Assembly (NCBI GenBank): GCA_902622625.1
Contig: CACNQS010000007.1
Location: 1 to 53,730, forward strand
Direction: 5' to 3'
From: an uncultured Prochlorococcus sp.
GTDB lineage: Bacteria; Cyanobacteriota; Cyanobacteriia; PCC-6307; Cyanobiaceae
DNA length: 53,730 nucleotides
Of the stretch, positions 1-8,420 are shown piece by piece (positions within the stretch are counted from its first letter, which is position 1; each line of letters opens with the position of its first letter). Under the pieces are notes generated by a model. That model did no database searches, was not told the origin of the DNA, and saw nothing but the letters and a program-made list of their open reading frames with translations. The position numbers were made by a program, and so were the translations under genes.

Positions 1-48
1 CAATTTAAGGCCAAATACTCATTATTTATATTTATTCTAAACTTATAT

Positions 49-162
49 ATGACTCAAAGTGTATTAAATACTTTTAAAAAACTAAATATAGGTGTGAAAT
101 TATGGGCCTTATATTTATTAAAATATGGCATTCGCAGTTTTCTAAAACACGATTTAGATTAA
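49..162 (+). CDS. Possible small protein, 37 aa, unknown function
   Basis: An ATG-started frame of 37 codons fills most of the otherwise empty 5' end and stops 18 bases before the DUF3120 gene on the same strand. The product is basic, with a short hydrophobic patch (LWALYLL) in the middle. No ribosome binding site is visible, but many genes here lack one. I do not recognise a family. It could be a genuine cyanobacterial microprotein, or chance in AT-rich DNA. Conservation of the frame across related genomes would decide. Confidence 0.25.
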   Translation: MTQSVLNTFKKLNIGVKLWALYLLKYGIRSFLKHDLD

Positions 163-180
163 TTAAAATAAACTTTTTCA

Positions 181-948
181 TTGAAAGAATTAATTACAAA
201 AAATTTAGAGATTAAAGATAAATTCAACTATGAATCTCATAAGACAGTTGATTCATTCGAAAATAGTTTTTTATCAAATCCTATATCTTTAAGATTGTGG
301 TCTTCTTTTTTTGTAATTTTACCTATTTTTGTTCAAGCACCTTGGGTTAGATTAGAACCAATAAGTGCTCTTTGTTTTACTTTTGTTATTGTCTTAGTGG
401 CAATTGTTTTGAATCAGAAAGGATCAAATAAGTGGTTTATTGTCAGTTCATTATTACTTGGTATAGCAGGTAGTTGGCTTGGTGGATGTTTGTTCTGGGG
501 ATGGTTAAGCCCATTTCCTATCCTACACATACCTGTTGAATCTGTAGTTCTCCCATTAGCTTTAATCGGATTAGGTACTAATTGGAAAATAGGTTCAAGT
601 TTTTATATATCTTCTTTATTTGGAACCGCAGTTACAGACATTACAATATTTTTAATCGGAATCATGGATCAATGGAGGCAGGTCATTACAGCAGATTCTG
701 AAAATGCACCCATGATTCTTCAAAAAACTTCAGAGAGTCTTATTCAAACTAAATCATTATCTATTATAGTTTTTGTTGCTCTTATACTTTGGTTTATTTC
801 AAAAGAAATTTTAGATTCTGGCACAATTAATACTACTAATGGTAAAGCACTCTTAGTTTCTGGTTATGTAATTCAAACAACATTAATTGTTGATGGTATT
901 TTTATTGTTTTAGCAATTCTGCAACCAACTTTTAGTGGATTGGTTTAA
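181..948 (+). CDS. DUF3120 family integral membrane protein
   Basis: A 255-aa protein with a soluble N-terminus of about 35 residues followed by six or seven hydrophobic segments (roughly residues 36-58, 62-80, 86-108, 115-133, 142-160, 195-210 and 222-250). The stretch FVQAPWVR in the first segment is a hallmark I associate with the cyanobacterial DUF3120 family, whose function is unknown. The start is a TTG, and no good upstream ATG exists in frame. Its TAA stop overlaps the ATG of nadB by one base (TAATG), so the two are probably translationally coupled. A role as a small-molecule permease is possible from topology alone but is inference. Confidence 0.8.
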   Translation: MKELITKNLEIKDKFNYESHKTVDSFENSFLSNPISLRLWSSFFVILPIFVQAPWVRLEPISALCFTFVIVLVAIVLNQKGSNKWFIVSSLLLGIAGSWLGGCLFWGWLSPFPILHIPVESVVLPLALIGLGTNWKIGSSFYISSLFGTAVTDITIFLIGIMDQWRQVITADSENAPMILQKTSESLIQTKSLSIIVFVALILWFISKEILDSGTINTTNGKALLVSGYVIQTTLIVDGIFIVLAILQPTFSGLV

Positions 949-2615
949 TGTTAAGGGCGCCATTTTCGCAAGAGCCGATACCAATAAATAATTGGGATGT
1001 AATAGTTATAGGCGCTGGAGCTGCAGGCCTTATGACTTGTCTTGAACTACCCTCAAATTTTAAAGTGCTTCTGTTAAATAGAAATACTAGTAAGGTATCT
1101 TCCAGTAGATGGGCTCAAGGCGGAATTGCATCTGTTGTTAGACAAGATGATTCATTTGATCTTCATGCAGAGGATACTTTAAAAGCAGGTGATGGACTAT
1201 GTGATTTTCAAGCTGTAGAAATGTTAGTTAAAGAAGCTCCAGGTTGTGTAGAAAGGTTGCAGAATTTAGGGATGATTTTTGATCAAAGTTCTGATCAACT
1301 ATCTACTACCTTGGAAGCAGCCCACTCACGAAGAAGAGTCTTACATGTTAAAGATCGTACTGGACGAGCATTAGTTGAAGTTCTAGAAGATCATATTGAG
1401 AATCAAAAAAATATTCTTCACTGCAGGGGTGTAAGAGTAACTGAACTTCTCATTGAAAATAAAGAATGTAGAGGAGTTCAGGTTCTTGATGGAGCAAATT
1501 TATATTGGATTAAATCTAGAGCTGTTGTTTTGGCTACAGGTGGAGGTGGGCACTTATTTACAAATACAACAAATCCTGCTCAATCCTCTGGTGAAGGGAT
1601 TGCTCTTGCATGGAAAGCAGGAGCTGCTATCGAAGATTTAGAGTTCGTGCAATTTCATCCAACAGCTTTAAAATTTTATGGTGCACCTTGCTTCTTAATA
1701 TCTGAAGCACTAAGAGGGGAAGGAGCGATTTTAGTTGATAAAAATGGTGAAAGTCCAGTTAAAAATCTTGAAAATCGCGATCTAGCTACTAGAGATCAGG
1801 TAAGTAGAGCAATTATGAAAAATATGCATGATAATAATGTAAACCATGTTGGCTTAGATCTTCGGTATATTGACCCAGAAAAAATTGTAGAGCGCTTCCC
1901 CACTATCTTAAGTCGATGTCAGGATTATGGCGTTAACCCTTTAAATGAGGTTATTCCCGTAGCTCCCGCAGCTCATTATTGGATGGGAGGTGTTAAAACT
2001 GATCTAAATGCATCTTCAACAAGAAAAGGATTATATGCCGTTGGAGAAGTTGCTTCTACAGGTGTGCATGGTGCTAATAGACTGGCAAGTAATTCACTGA
2101 TGGAGTGTCTTGTTTTCGCAAGAAAAATGTCATCAATCGTTTTGAATGACCTTTCTAAAGTTGAAAAATATGATAGATCATTTCAAGAGTTTGATATTGA
2201 AGACCCTGAAGAAGATCAAATTTTTATAATTGCTGAAAAAATTGATGAACTAAGAAAACAATGTTGGTTAAATTTAGGTGTATCTCGAAATAGGGTAAAT
2301 ATGAGTAAATTTTTAAATTTCATTCAAAATGATATAAATAAATTAAATAAAAATGATTTACTAAATAGTCTTGAAAAAATAAAATTTGATCAAAAAATAA
2401 AACTCAGTGAACGCAATAGGAGAGCATTAAATCTTTTACTTGATTTAAAGAATAGACAAATAACCACCATAACTTTATTAAAAGCTTGTCTATTTAGAGA
2501 AGAAAGTAGAGGAGGGCATTATAGAGATGATTTCCCTGATAAAGATAAAAATTGGGAATGCCATACTAGACAACAGTTAGATCAAAAAATTCAAAAAAGA
2601 TTTATTAAAAATTAA
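948..2615 (+). CDS. nadB: L-aspartate oxidase (NadB)
   Basis: A FAD enzyme of 555 aa that oxidises L-aspartate to iminoaspartate, the first step of de novo NAD synthesis; NadA then makes quinolinate. The N-terminus has the dinucleotide fold VIGAGAAGL near residue 20. The succinate dehydrogenase/NadB-type signatures follow: SSRWAQGGIA, HSRRRVLH, FVQFHPTA, RGEGAILVD and APAAHYWMGG near the active site. GEVASTGVHGANRLASNSL before the C-terminal helical domain separates NadB from the succinate dehydrogenase flavoprotein. Length fits the family. It is coupled to the DUF3120 gene upstream by a TAATG overlap. Its 3' end overlaps the convergent VKOR gene by 11 bases. Confidence 0.95.
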   Translation: MLRAPFSQEPIPINNWDVIVIGAGAAGLMTCLELPSNFKVLLLNRNTSKVSSSRWAQGGIASVVRQDDSFDLHAEDTLKAGDGLCDFQAVEMLVKEAPGCVERLQNLGMIFDQSSDQLSTTLEAAHSRRRVLHVKDRTGRALVEVLEDHIENQKNILHCRGVRVTELLIENKECRGVQVLDGANLYWIKSRAVVLATGGGGHLFTNTTNPAQSSGEGIALAWKAGAAIEDLEFVQFHPTALKFYGAPCFLISEALRGEGAILVDKNGESPVKNLENRDLATRDQVSRAIMKNMHDNNVNHVGLDLRYIDPEKIVERFPTILSRCQDYGVNPLNEVIPVAPAAHYWMGGVKTDLNASSTRKGLYAVGEVASTGVHGANRLASNSLMECLVFARKMSSIVLNDLSKVEKYDRSFQEFDIEDPEEDQIFIIAEKIDELRKQCWLNLGVSRNRVNMSKFLNFIQNDINKLNKNDLLNSLEKIKFDQKIKLSERNRRALNLLLDLKNRQITTITLLKACLFREESRGGHYRDDFPDKDKNWECHTRQQLDQKIQKRFIKN

Positions 2616-3540
2616 GATCTCCCTGATAGTCGGTTTTTGTTGCTAATTCATTTAAGTCACGCGTACCACTCATAATTTCTCCATTTATTTCCCAAGAAGG
2701 AAATCCACTGATTCCTTTCGTTTGGCATAGCTCATATTCATTATCTTTACCATCTTTAGCACATTCAACTACTTTTAATTCTTTAACTGCTTCCTTACCA
2801 AATAATTGTTTCTGATCATGGCAATGCGGGCACCAGTATGCACTATACATAACAATATTGTTTGCACTTAAAAATTTTGCAAACTTTACTTTTTGGGGAG
2901 AGCTTGAAGTGGTAATTATTGGCGATACATTTTCAGTGGGGTTTGCAACATCAATAGCATTAGAGGGGTCAACGTTTGTTGACCAAATTAGGCCCCCCAG
3001 CAGGACACTTATGGCTACAATGAAACCTCTAAAAATCATAGTTTCTCTACTTTCGAACTTTGCTCCAATCATAGAAATAATAAAGATAGAAAACGATAAA
3101 ATTGCTGAAAGTATACAAAAAAAGCAATATGCTTGAATCTTAAAAAACATTATATTTATCAATAAAAAGCTAAATGTTGATGAAGCACAAGAAATTAGAA
3201 ATACTAACCACCATAAAAACTTATTTAGTTTTTCTTTTGGGGAAATTAAATTAAGAGAGAGTATTATTGAGATAACTAATATTGATAAATATGTTATAAA
3301 TCCAGCTAATGAGAGAGGTATAATAACTTGATTATTTTCAAATAAAGTACCCCAAGGACTATTTAAAACTGTTTCACAACCATTTTGTATCCCTGGGCAT
3401 GAAAGCGAAGTAAATAATCCCCAGTTTTTTAAAGTGATCGAACCTGTATCAACTATGCCTATAGTGCTAAGAATTGCGATTATTATTTTTGGCCATTTCA
3501 AATCTTTTTTACTTCTTCTGTTTAAAGTCTTAAGCGCCAT
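2605..3540 (-). CDS. Vitamin K epoxide reductase (VKOR)-thioredoxin fusion protein
   Basis: A 311-aa membrane thiol-oxidoreductase that forms disulfides in lumenal or periplasmic proteins by passing electrons to quinone. The VKOR part (residues 15-190, four or five membrane helices) carries the loop cysteines C48 and C55 and the active-site pair C139-F-F-C142. After a Ser/Pro-rich linker comes a thioredoxin-like domain with C237-P-H-C240 and an extra cysteine pair, C260 and C272. This is the architecture of the crystallised Synechococcus VKOR homologue. In cyanobacteria and plastids (LTO1) it supports photosystem assembly. It is convergent with nadB, with an 11-base overlap, and divergent from rimO. 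Confidence 0.92.
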   Translation of the reverse strand: MALKTLNRRSKKDLKWPKIIIAILSTIGIVDTGSITLKNWGLFTSLSCPGIQNGCETVLNSPWGTLFENNQVIIPLSLAGFITYLSILVISIILSLNLISPKEKLNKFLWWLVFLISCASSTFSFLLINIMFFKIQAYCFFCILSAILSFSIFIISMIGAKFESRETMIFRGFIVAISVLLGGLIWSTNVDPSNAIDVANPTENVSPIITTSSSPQKVKFAKFLSANNIVMYSAYWCPHCHDQKQLFGKEAVKELKVVECAKDGKDNEYELCQTKGISGFPSWEINGEIMSGTRDLNELATKTDYQGDLNF

Positions 3541-3645
3541 ACAAAATGAAAGTTTGTTATTTACATTATCTATCCTAATATTATCTTGGCATGAGAGTTA
3601 TATGCGAAATGCTGTTTAAATCTTTTAATTCTTATTTTTCAAGTT

Positions 3646-5010
3646 GTGAAACAAAATAGTCTCAATATAAAAGAAAAAAAACTATCTAAGATTGCATTCA
3701 GTCATGTTGGATGTGAGAAAAATCTTGTTGATACTGAACATATGCAAGGCTTATTGGATAATGAAGGTTATGAAGTTGACAGCAATATAAATGATGCAAA
3801 TGTGGTTGTTGTAAATACTTGCAGTTTTATTGAAACAGCTAGAGAAGAATCTATTAGAAAAATTCTAGAATATATAAATCAAGGAAAGGAAGTAATAGTT
3901 GCTGGCTGTATGGCTCAGCATTTTAAAGATGAGCTTATAAAAGAAATCCCTGAAATAAAAGGTTTGGTTGGAACAGGAGATTATCAAAAGATAGTCAACG
4001 TTTTACACAGAGTAGAAAAAGGGGAAATCGTTAATGAAGTTTCAAAAATACCTGAATTTATTGCAGATGAGGAAATGCCCCGTTTTGTAGATAAAAACAA
4101 ATTTGTTGCTTATCTTCGCATTGCTGAAGGCTGCAACTATAGTTGTGCTTTTTGTATTATTCCTAAGTTGAGAGGTCCTCAAAGAAGTAGAACAATAGAA
4201 TCTATAGTTTCAGAAGCCAAAAGTCTTGCAAAAAAGGGTATTCAAGAAATCATATTAATTAGTCAAATAACAACTAATTATGGTCAAGATATTTATGGGA
4301 AACCATCATTAGCCAAACTTTTGAATGAGCTTTCTAAAGTTCAAATTCCTTGGATAAGGATACATTATGCTTATCCAACAGGTTTAACTGATGAAGTTAT
4401 TAGAGCTTTCAAAGACTCAAAGAATATAGTGCCTTACTTTGATTTACCACTTCAGCATAGTCATCCAGATGTGTTGAAGAGTATGAATAGACCTTGGCAG
4501 GCTTCTTTGAATGAATCAATTCTGGAGAAAATTAGAGAGGAAATTCCATCAGCTGTATTAAGAACTAGTCTAATTGTTGGTTTCCCTGGAGAAAAAAAGG
4601 AACATTTTGAACATCTTCTCGAATTCTTGGAGAGGCACAAATTTGATCATGTGGGGGTGTTTATTTTTTCTCCCGAGGAAGGGACTGCAGCTTTTGATTT
4701 GTCAAATAAAGTATCCCCAGAGGTTGCAGAGGCAAGAAAAGATAACGTTATTTCAGTTCAACAAAATATCTCAAAAGATAAAAATCATTCATATGTTGGT
4801 TCAAAAATGAAGATATTGGTAGAAAAAATATCAGATAATAATGAATTAATAGGTAGATCCTACAATTTCGCGCCTGAAATTGACGGAAATGTGATCTTAT
4901 CAACTAATGTTAATAATGATTTGAAAAACTATATTGGCAAATTTGTTGAAGCAAATATTTCTTTTTCGGATGAATATGATTTGTATGGAGAGACTATTAA
5001 AATTTTGTAG
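3646..5010 (+). CDS. rimO: Ribosomal protein S12 methylthiotransferase RimO
   Basis: A radical-SAM enzyme of 454 aa that adds a methylthio group to a conserved aspartate of ribosomal protein S12. Three N-terminal cysteines that would hold the auxiliary 4Fe-4S cluster are C23 ([10 protein letters not shown]), C59 (NTCSF) and C88 (AGCMAQ). The radical-SAM cluster motif is C163-x3-C167-x2-C170. A TRAM domain lies at the C-terminus from about residue 385. [10 protein letters not shown] is RimO-like rather than MiaB-like. The start is a GTG; no ATG lies in frame before the first cysteine motif. It ends five bases before the convergent small petL-like gene. Confidence 0.94.
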   Translation: MKQNSLNIKEKKLSKIAFSHVGCEKNLVDTEHMQGLLDNEGYEVDSNINDANVVVVNTCSFIETAREESIRKILEYINQGKEVIVAGCMAQHFKDELIKEIPEIKGLVGTGDYQKIVNVLHRVEKGEIVNEVSKIPEFIADEEMPRFVDKNKFVAYLRIAEGCNYSCAFCIIPKLRGPQRSRTIESIVSEAKSLAKKGIQEIILISQITTNYGQDIYGKPSLAKLLNELSKVQIPWIRIHYAYPTGLTDEVIRAFKDSKNIVPYFDLPLQHSHPDVLKSMNRPWQASLNESILEKIREEIPSAVLRTSLIVGFPGEKKEHFEHLLEFLERHKFDHVGVFIFSPEEGTAAFDLSNKVSPEVAEARKDNVISVQQNISKDKNHSYVGSKMKILVEKISDNNELIGRSYNFAPEIDGNVILSTNVNNDLKNYIGKFVEANISFSDEYDLYGETIKIL

Positions 5011-5015
5011 TTTTT

Positions 5016-5108
5016 TTAAATTAATTTCACTGCTCTTAGGAGCTTATCTAATGCGAAAGCAGCTCCAAAACCGAAACCAATAAATGCAAAATAGAAAATG
5101 ATGTTCAT
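5016..5108 (-). CDS. petL: PetL-like small subunit of the cytochrome b6f complex (30 aa)
   Basis: A 30-codon gene with one transmembrane helix (residues 2-20) and the C-terminal run LLRAVKLI. PetL proteins of other cyanobacteria are about 30 aa, have one helix and end in a similar basic-hydrophobic tail (RAVKLI or KIRLI types). PetL is a peripheral subunit that stabilises the b6f dimer. The stop lies five bases from the end of convergent rimO, and the gene sits 64 bases after the DUF4346 gene on the same strand. It is easily missed because of its size. The family call is from memory of the tail motif, so moderately sure. Confidence 0.6.
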   Translation of the reverse strand: MNIIFYFAFIGFGFGAAFALDKLLRAVKLI

Positions 5109-5172
5109 AAATTTTTTTACTTTTATTTAACTTAACATCAGATGAAAAGATTAGATTTTTTCGTTTAATTTC

Positions 5173-5559
5173 TTAATCTTGGACATACTGTAATTTTTTG
5201 TATAAACATTCTTCTGCTTTTTGTAGTTCCCGGCCTAAATATAGAGCATGATCGAATCTGGTTATTAAGTCATTTCTTTCTTCAGTGATCAATATTCCAA
5301 GTTGTTTCGCACTGATACCTTTAAAAACTTCATTACTAACTCTTTTATTTTGAGAGTCGCATTTAATTGGTTCATTTGTTTCTGGGTCAAGAGCATAGCC
5401 TTCCTCATCGATGTTATTTAAAAAGTGCTCTAAAATTATTTTATTTTCTTCTAAATCTAATCTTATAATAAAATAACCGTTTGGATCTAAGTCTATATAT
5501 CGGTTGGATAGATGATTATCAACCTTTATTTTTTCTGCTAAACATTTATTAGAATCCAT
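5173..5559 (-). CDS. DUF4346 domain protein
   Basis: A 128-aa soluble protein made almost entirely of one DUF4346 domain. Recognisable pieces are LDPNGYFIIRLD near residue 24, the ALDPETNEPIKCD segment, RFDHALYLGRELQKAE near residue 102, and the terminal YVQD. In archaea and some bacteria this domain occurs fused to MtrA-type or pterin-binding (dihydropteroate synthase-like) domains; the stand-alone form is common in cyanobacteria. Its function is unknown. It lies in a minus-strand run that also holds a double PTPS protein and a RibD-C reductase, so a link to pterin metabolism is a reasonable but unproven inference. Confidence 0.8.
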   Translation of the reverse strand: MDSNKCLAEKIKVDNHLSNRYIDLDPNGYFIIRLDLEENKIILEHFLNNIDEEGYALDPETNEPIKCDSQNKRVSNEVFKGISAKQLGILITEERNDLITRFDHALYLGRELQKAEECLYKKLQYVQD

Positions 5560-5624
5560 TATTAGAAATTAATAAAAAACTATATTAATTATATAATCTT
5601 TGGTAAAGCCAGATAATTTTTGAT

Positions 5625-6779
5625 TTATTTAAAAGGCATAGAATTATTCTCAAATTCAATTTCTCTCTGGGTTTGATTATTAACTTCATTTAGCCAAGGA
5701 TAAATTATATTTTCCATATTTTTGTCAAACCACTTATGCAAGCTAATGGTATTTTTTGCAAAAAACCCCCTCCTCCTTTTATGTTTACCTCCTGCTCCAG
5801 GATCAAAAAAACGGATACTATTTTTTATTGCCCATTCAATTGGCTTGTAGTAGCATAATTCAAAATGTAAATTAGATATCTCTTCTTGACTTCCCCAATA
5901 TCTACCCCATAAGTTGTTTTTATTTTTAACGCACATCGACATAGCAAAAATATCATTTGAATCATTTTTTGATGCGCTAAAAAGTAAAAGATTTTTTTTA
6001 TTATCAACAATTTTTTCAAAAAATGTAGATGTTAGATATTTACTTCCCCAAACTCCCCATCTCGAACAATGCTGTTCATAAAAATTATGCATTTTTTTGA
6101 GGATTTCTTGGTTGATATCATCTTCATTAAAAATTTTTACTTTTATGTCTTGATTGGTAATTGATTTCCTCTCTTTTTTGATATTTTTTCTCTGATTAGA
6201 GTTAAATCTTGTAAGAAACTCATCAAACGTTTTTTCTCCATTACTCCTCCATTCACTGCTGGAATTTATCCATTCATAGTATCCCAACGATTTAAGATGG
6301 TTGCCCCAGCTTTCATCAATATATAAAAAATTACAACTTAAAATTTTGTTTGTAATCGCAAACCTTTCAATATGGTTTATGAGTAAATTTGTAATTTCTT
6401 TCTTATCTATATTTTTTTTGTAAAGAAATTGATATCCATTTACAGGACTGTAAGGACTCATTCCTATTAATTTAGGGTAATAATTTAAATTCAGCTCTTG
6501 AGCTAATCTTGCAAATGATTGATCAAAAATGAATTCTCCATAGCTATGATTTTTTAAAAAAAGTGGAGCAATTCCCAATACTTCTTCATTTTTATAAGCA
6601 ACAAAATAAAGAGGCTGCCAACCTGTTTTTCTTGAAACACTTTTTGAAATTTCAAGGTTTTTTAGCCAAGTCCATTCGTAAAATGGATTATTGATTTCAT
6701 TTGCTAATTCATTCCATATCTCCTTGGATATTTCCCTAATTGATAATTTGACTTCAACTTTATGTATTTTTTGGTTCAT
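5625..6779 (-). CDS. FemAB-like/GNAT-fold protein (PF04339, former DUF482 family)
   Basis: A 384-aa soluble protein of the peptidoglycan-linked FemAB-like acyltransferase family. Supporting segments are NPFYEWTWLKNLE near residue 32, the strand LYFVAYKNEEVLGIAPLFLK, the basic run NSNQRKNIKKERK near residue 195, and the C-terminal RFFDPGAGGKHKRRRGF, which I associate strongly with this family. Members have two GNAT-like folds; the substrate is unknown. Length is typical (about 370-400 aa). The upstream RibD-C gene ends 17 bases before its start, suggesting co-transcription, while the DUF4346 gene follows after 65 bases. Confidence 0.8.
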   Translation of the reverse strand: MNQKIHKVEVKLSIREISKEIWNELANEINNPFYEWTWLKNLEISKSVSRKTGWQPLYFVAYKNEEVLGIAPLFLKNHSYGEFIFDQSFARLAQELNLNYYPKLIGMSPYSPVNGYQFLYKKNIDKKEITNLLINHIERFAITNKILSCNFLYIDESWGNHLKSLGYYEWINSSSEWRSNGEKTFDEFLTRFNSNQRKNIKKERKSITNQDIKVKIFNEDDINQEILKKMHNFYEQHCSRWGVWGSKYLTSTFFEKIVDNKKNLLLFSASKNDSNDIFAMSMCVKNKNNLWGRYWGSQEEISNLHFELCYYKPIEWAIKNSIRFFDPGAGGKHKRRRGFFAKNTISLHKWFDKNMENIIYPWLNEVNNQTQREIEFENNSMPFK

Positions 6780-6796
6780 TTATTATTGAATCTATT

Positions 6797-7447
6797 TCAA
6801 ATTTTTTTGTAATGAATATGGATTTCATTATTCATTAAATTTTTAATTGATTTTATTTCCCATATTCTTTTGAGATTAAAAATCTCATTTGTTTGTTCCG
6901 GAGGAATCCATGTATATGTTCCTCCAATAATTCGTGGAATTATTGTAATTTTTATATCTGTTATTAGATCCTCTTTTATAAATGAATTTATAAGTTTTGC
7001 ACCTCCTAAAAGAGCTAAATCGTTTATCCCCTGTTCTTTAAGTGAAATTAAAGTTTTTCTCCATGAATCTTCGAAAAAGAGTTCTTTCTCGAATTCATTA
7101 TTCGACGAATTATCAACTTTACTTGAGCTTATTAGCCATCTTCTAATTGGTTGACGAAAGTATTTCCAATTACTGTTAAATTTTTTGCTATTTGAAGCAA
7201 CTATAGAAATTGGTTGGCTTTTTAATATATTTACTTCGTCATTATTAGTGAGGTTTTTAACTAGGTAAGTTGATTGATGAGCTATTAAAGTTCCTAAACC
7301 AAAAATGGTGGCGTCAACCATTGATAAGTTTTGATTTAATATTTTTTTATCTTCATCACTTCCAAGATGCGATTCTCCACCTCTAGGAAATGCAATTCTC
7401 CCATCAAGACTTGATGCTATAACAATTATTACTCTTGGGATATTCAA
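6797..7447 (-). CDS. RibD C-terminal/dihydrofolate reductase-like reductase
   Basis: A 216-aa protein equivalent to the reductase half of RibD with no deaminase half. Family signatures are the N-terminal strand with ASSLDGRIAFPRGGESHLG, VDATIFGLGT near residue 45, and LALLGGAKLINSFI followed by a strand ending in PRIIGGTY. Such proteins use NADPH to reduce a ribosylamino-pyrimidine or a pterin-like substrate. It overlaps the PTPS gene upstream by four bases, so translation is probably coupled. Whether it works in riboflavin synthesis or as a pterin/folate reductase cannot be told from sequence; the coupling to PTPS makes a pterin substrate worth considering. Confidence 0.8.
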   Translation of the reverse strand: MNIPRVIIVIASSLDGRIAFPRGGESHLGSDEDKKILNQNLSMVDATIFGLGTLIAHQSTYLVKNLTNNDEVNILKSQPISIVASNSKKFNSNWKYFRQPIRRWLISSSKVDNSSNNEFEKELFFEDSWRKTLISLKEQGINDLALLGGAKLINSFIKEDLITDIKITIIPRIIGGTYTWIPPEQTNEIFNLKRIWEIKSIKNLMNNEIHIHYKKI

Positions 7448-8370
7448 GTTTGCGTGACTAAACTATTTTCCAATTTCAACTTCAACGAATTGGTTAATTT
7501 TTGATCAACATAAATTTCTGCAGCATTATTTGGGCTCTCCTGGAGTCTTATTTTGTGTAATGTTGCACCAAGATTATGTATTGGTTTTTTAAGAATATCA
7601 GAAATATATAAAGCTATATTTTCAGCGGTTGGAACACAATTATGGAAAAATTCGATGTCTTTATTAAGAAAAGTATGATCTAGTTGTTCAACAACTAAAT
7701 CGTTAATTATCTCTTGGAGTGCAGATAAGTCGCAAACCATCCCTGTTCTTTTATCAATGTCACCTTTTACAGTTATATCGACAAGATAGTTATGACCATG
7801 ACCATTAACTCTGGCACATTTCCCATAGATTTTTTTATTTTCATCAAAGGATATCTCTTCTTTTGCAAGTCTATGAGCAGCTGCAAAATGAGTTTGTACT
7901 GTTAAAAATGCTTCCATGTTTTTTCCAAAATAATCTGCCCATAAATTTGGGTTTTCATAAAGTCTTAGACTTGTAAGAGGTAAATCATCCTTCAGACGAC
8001 TCCAAATGACCTTTACTAATGCTTCAGTTGTGGGAAGAATACCTTCTTGATTATTAACATTAAATTCAGGCCAGACATCATTTAAAAAACGAAAATCTAA
8101 TTGTCCAGTAACCTTATCTTTAATGGAGTGTTTTACATCAGAGAGATTAAGTACCATTCCATCAGAGTCTAGTTCTCCACCCATTGAAACAATAAGTTCA
8201 TAATTATGACCATGACCTGGTGCAATACTGCACTTTCCAAAAAGAGATAAATTCTCTTTTGGGCTTTTTTCAGGAAGCCAATAACGGTGACTAGAACTAA
8301 AGCAGGCACGTCGAGTTATGACGCATTCACGCCCTTTCCCATGAGATGGTTTTGATTGTGTAGAAGTCAT
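7444..8370 (-). CDS. Tandem 6-pyruvoyl-tetrahydropterin synthase/QueD-family protein
   Basis: Two PTPS domains in one 308-aa chain. Domain 1 (about 17-150) has the zinc ligands H28, H53 and H55 and the catalytic-type C47. Domain 2 (about 155-300) has H166, H191, H193 and C185. In family enzymes an Asp-His pair completes the catalytic set. Domain 2 keeps it (D231-H232, in LDHTFLN) but domain 1 reads D92-F93 (LDFRFLN), so its histidine is lost. The family makes 6-pyruvoyl-tetrahydropterin (biopterin-type cofactors) or 6-carboxy-tetrahydropterin (queuosine path) from dihydroneopterin triphosphate. Domain 1 may be structural or have changed chemistry. The gene heads a minus-strand run and overlaps the RibD-C gene by four bases. 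Confidence 0.9.
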   Translation of the reverse strand: MTSTQSKPSHGKGRECVITRRACFSSSHRYWLPEKSPKENLSLFGKCSIAPGHGHNYELIVSMGGELDSDGMVLNLSDVKHSIKDKVTGQLDFRFLNDVWPEFNVNNQEGILPTTEALVKVIWSRLKDDLPLTSLRLYENPNLWADYFGKNMEAFLTVQTHFAAAHRLAKEEISFDENKKIYGKCARVNGHGHNYLVDITVKGDIDKRTGMVCDLSALQEIINDLVVEQLDHTFLNKDIEFFHNCVPTAENIALYISDILKKPIHNLGATLHKIRLQESPNNAAEIYVDQKLTNSLKLKLENSLVTQT

Positions 8371-8420
8371 ACCTGTCTGCGATAATACTATCTTAAGGTT
8401 TTAAATACGCTTTTGTCTTT

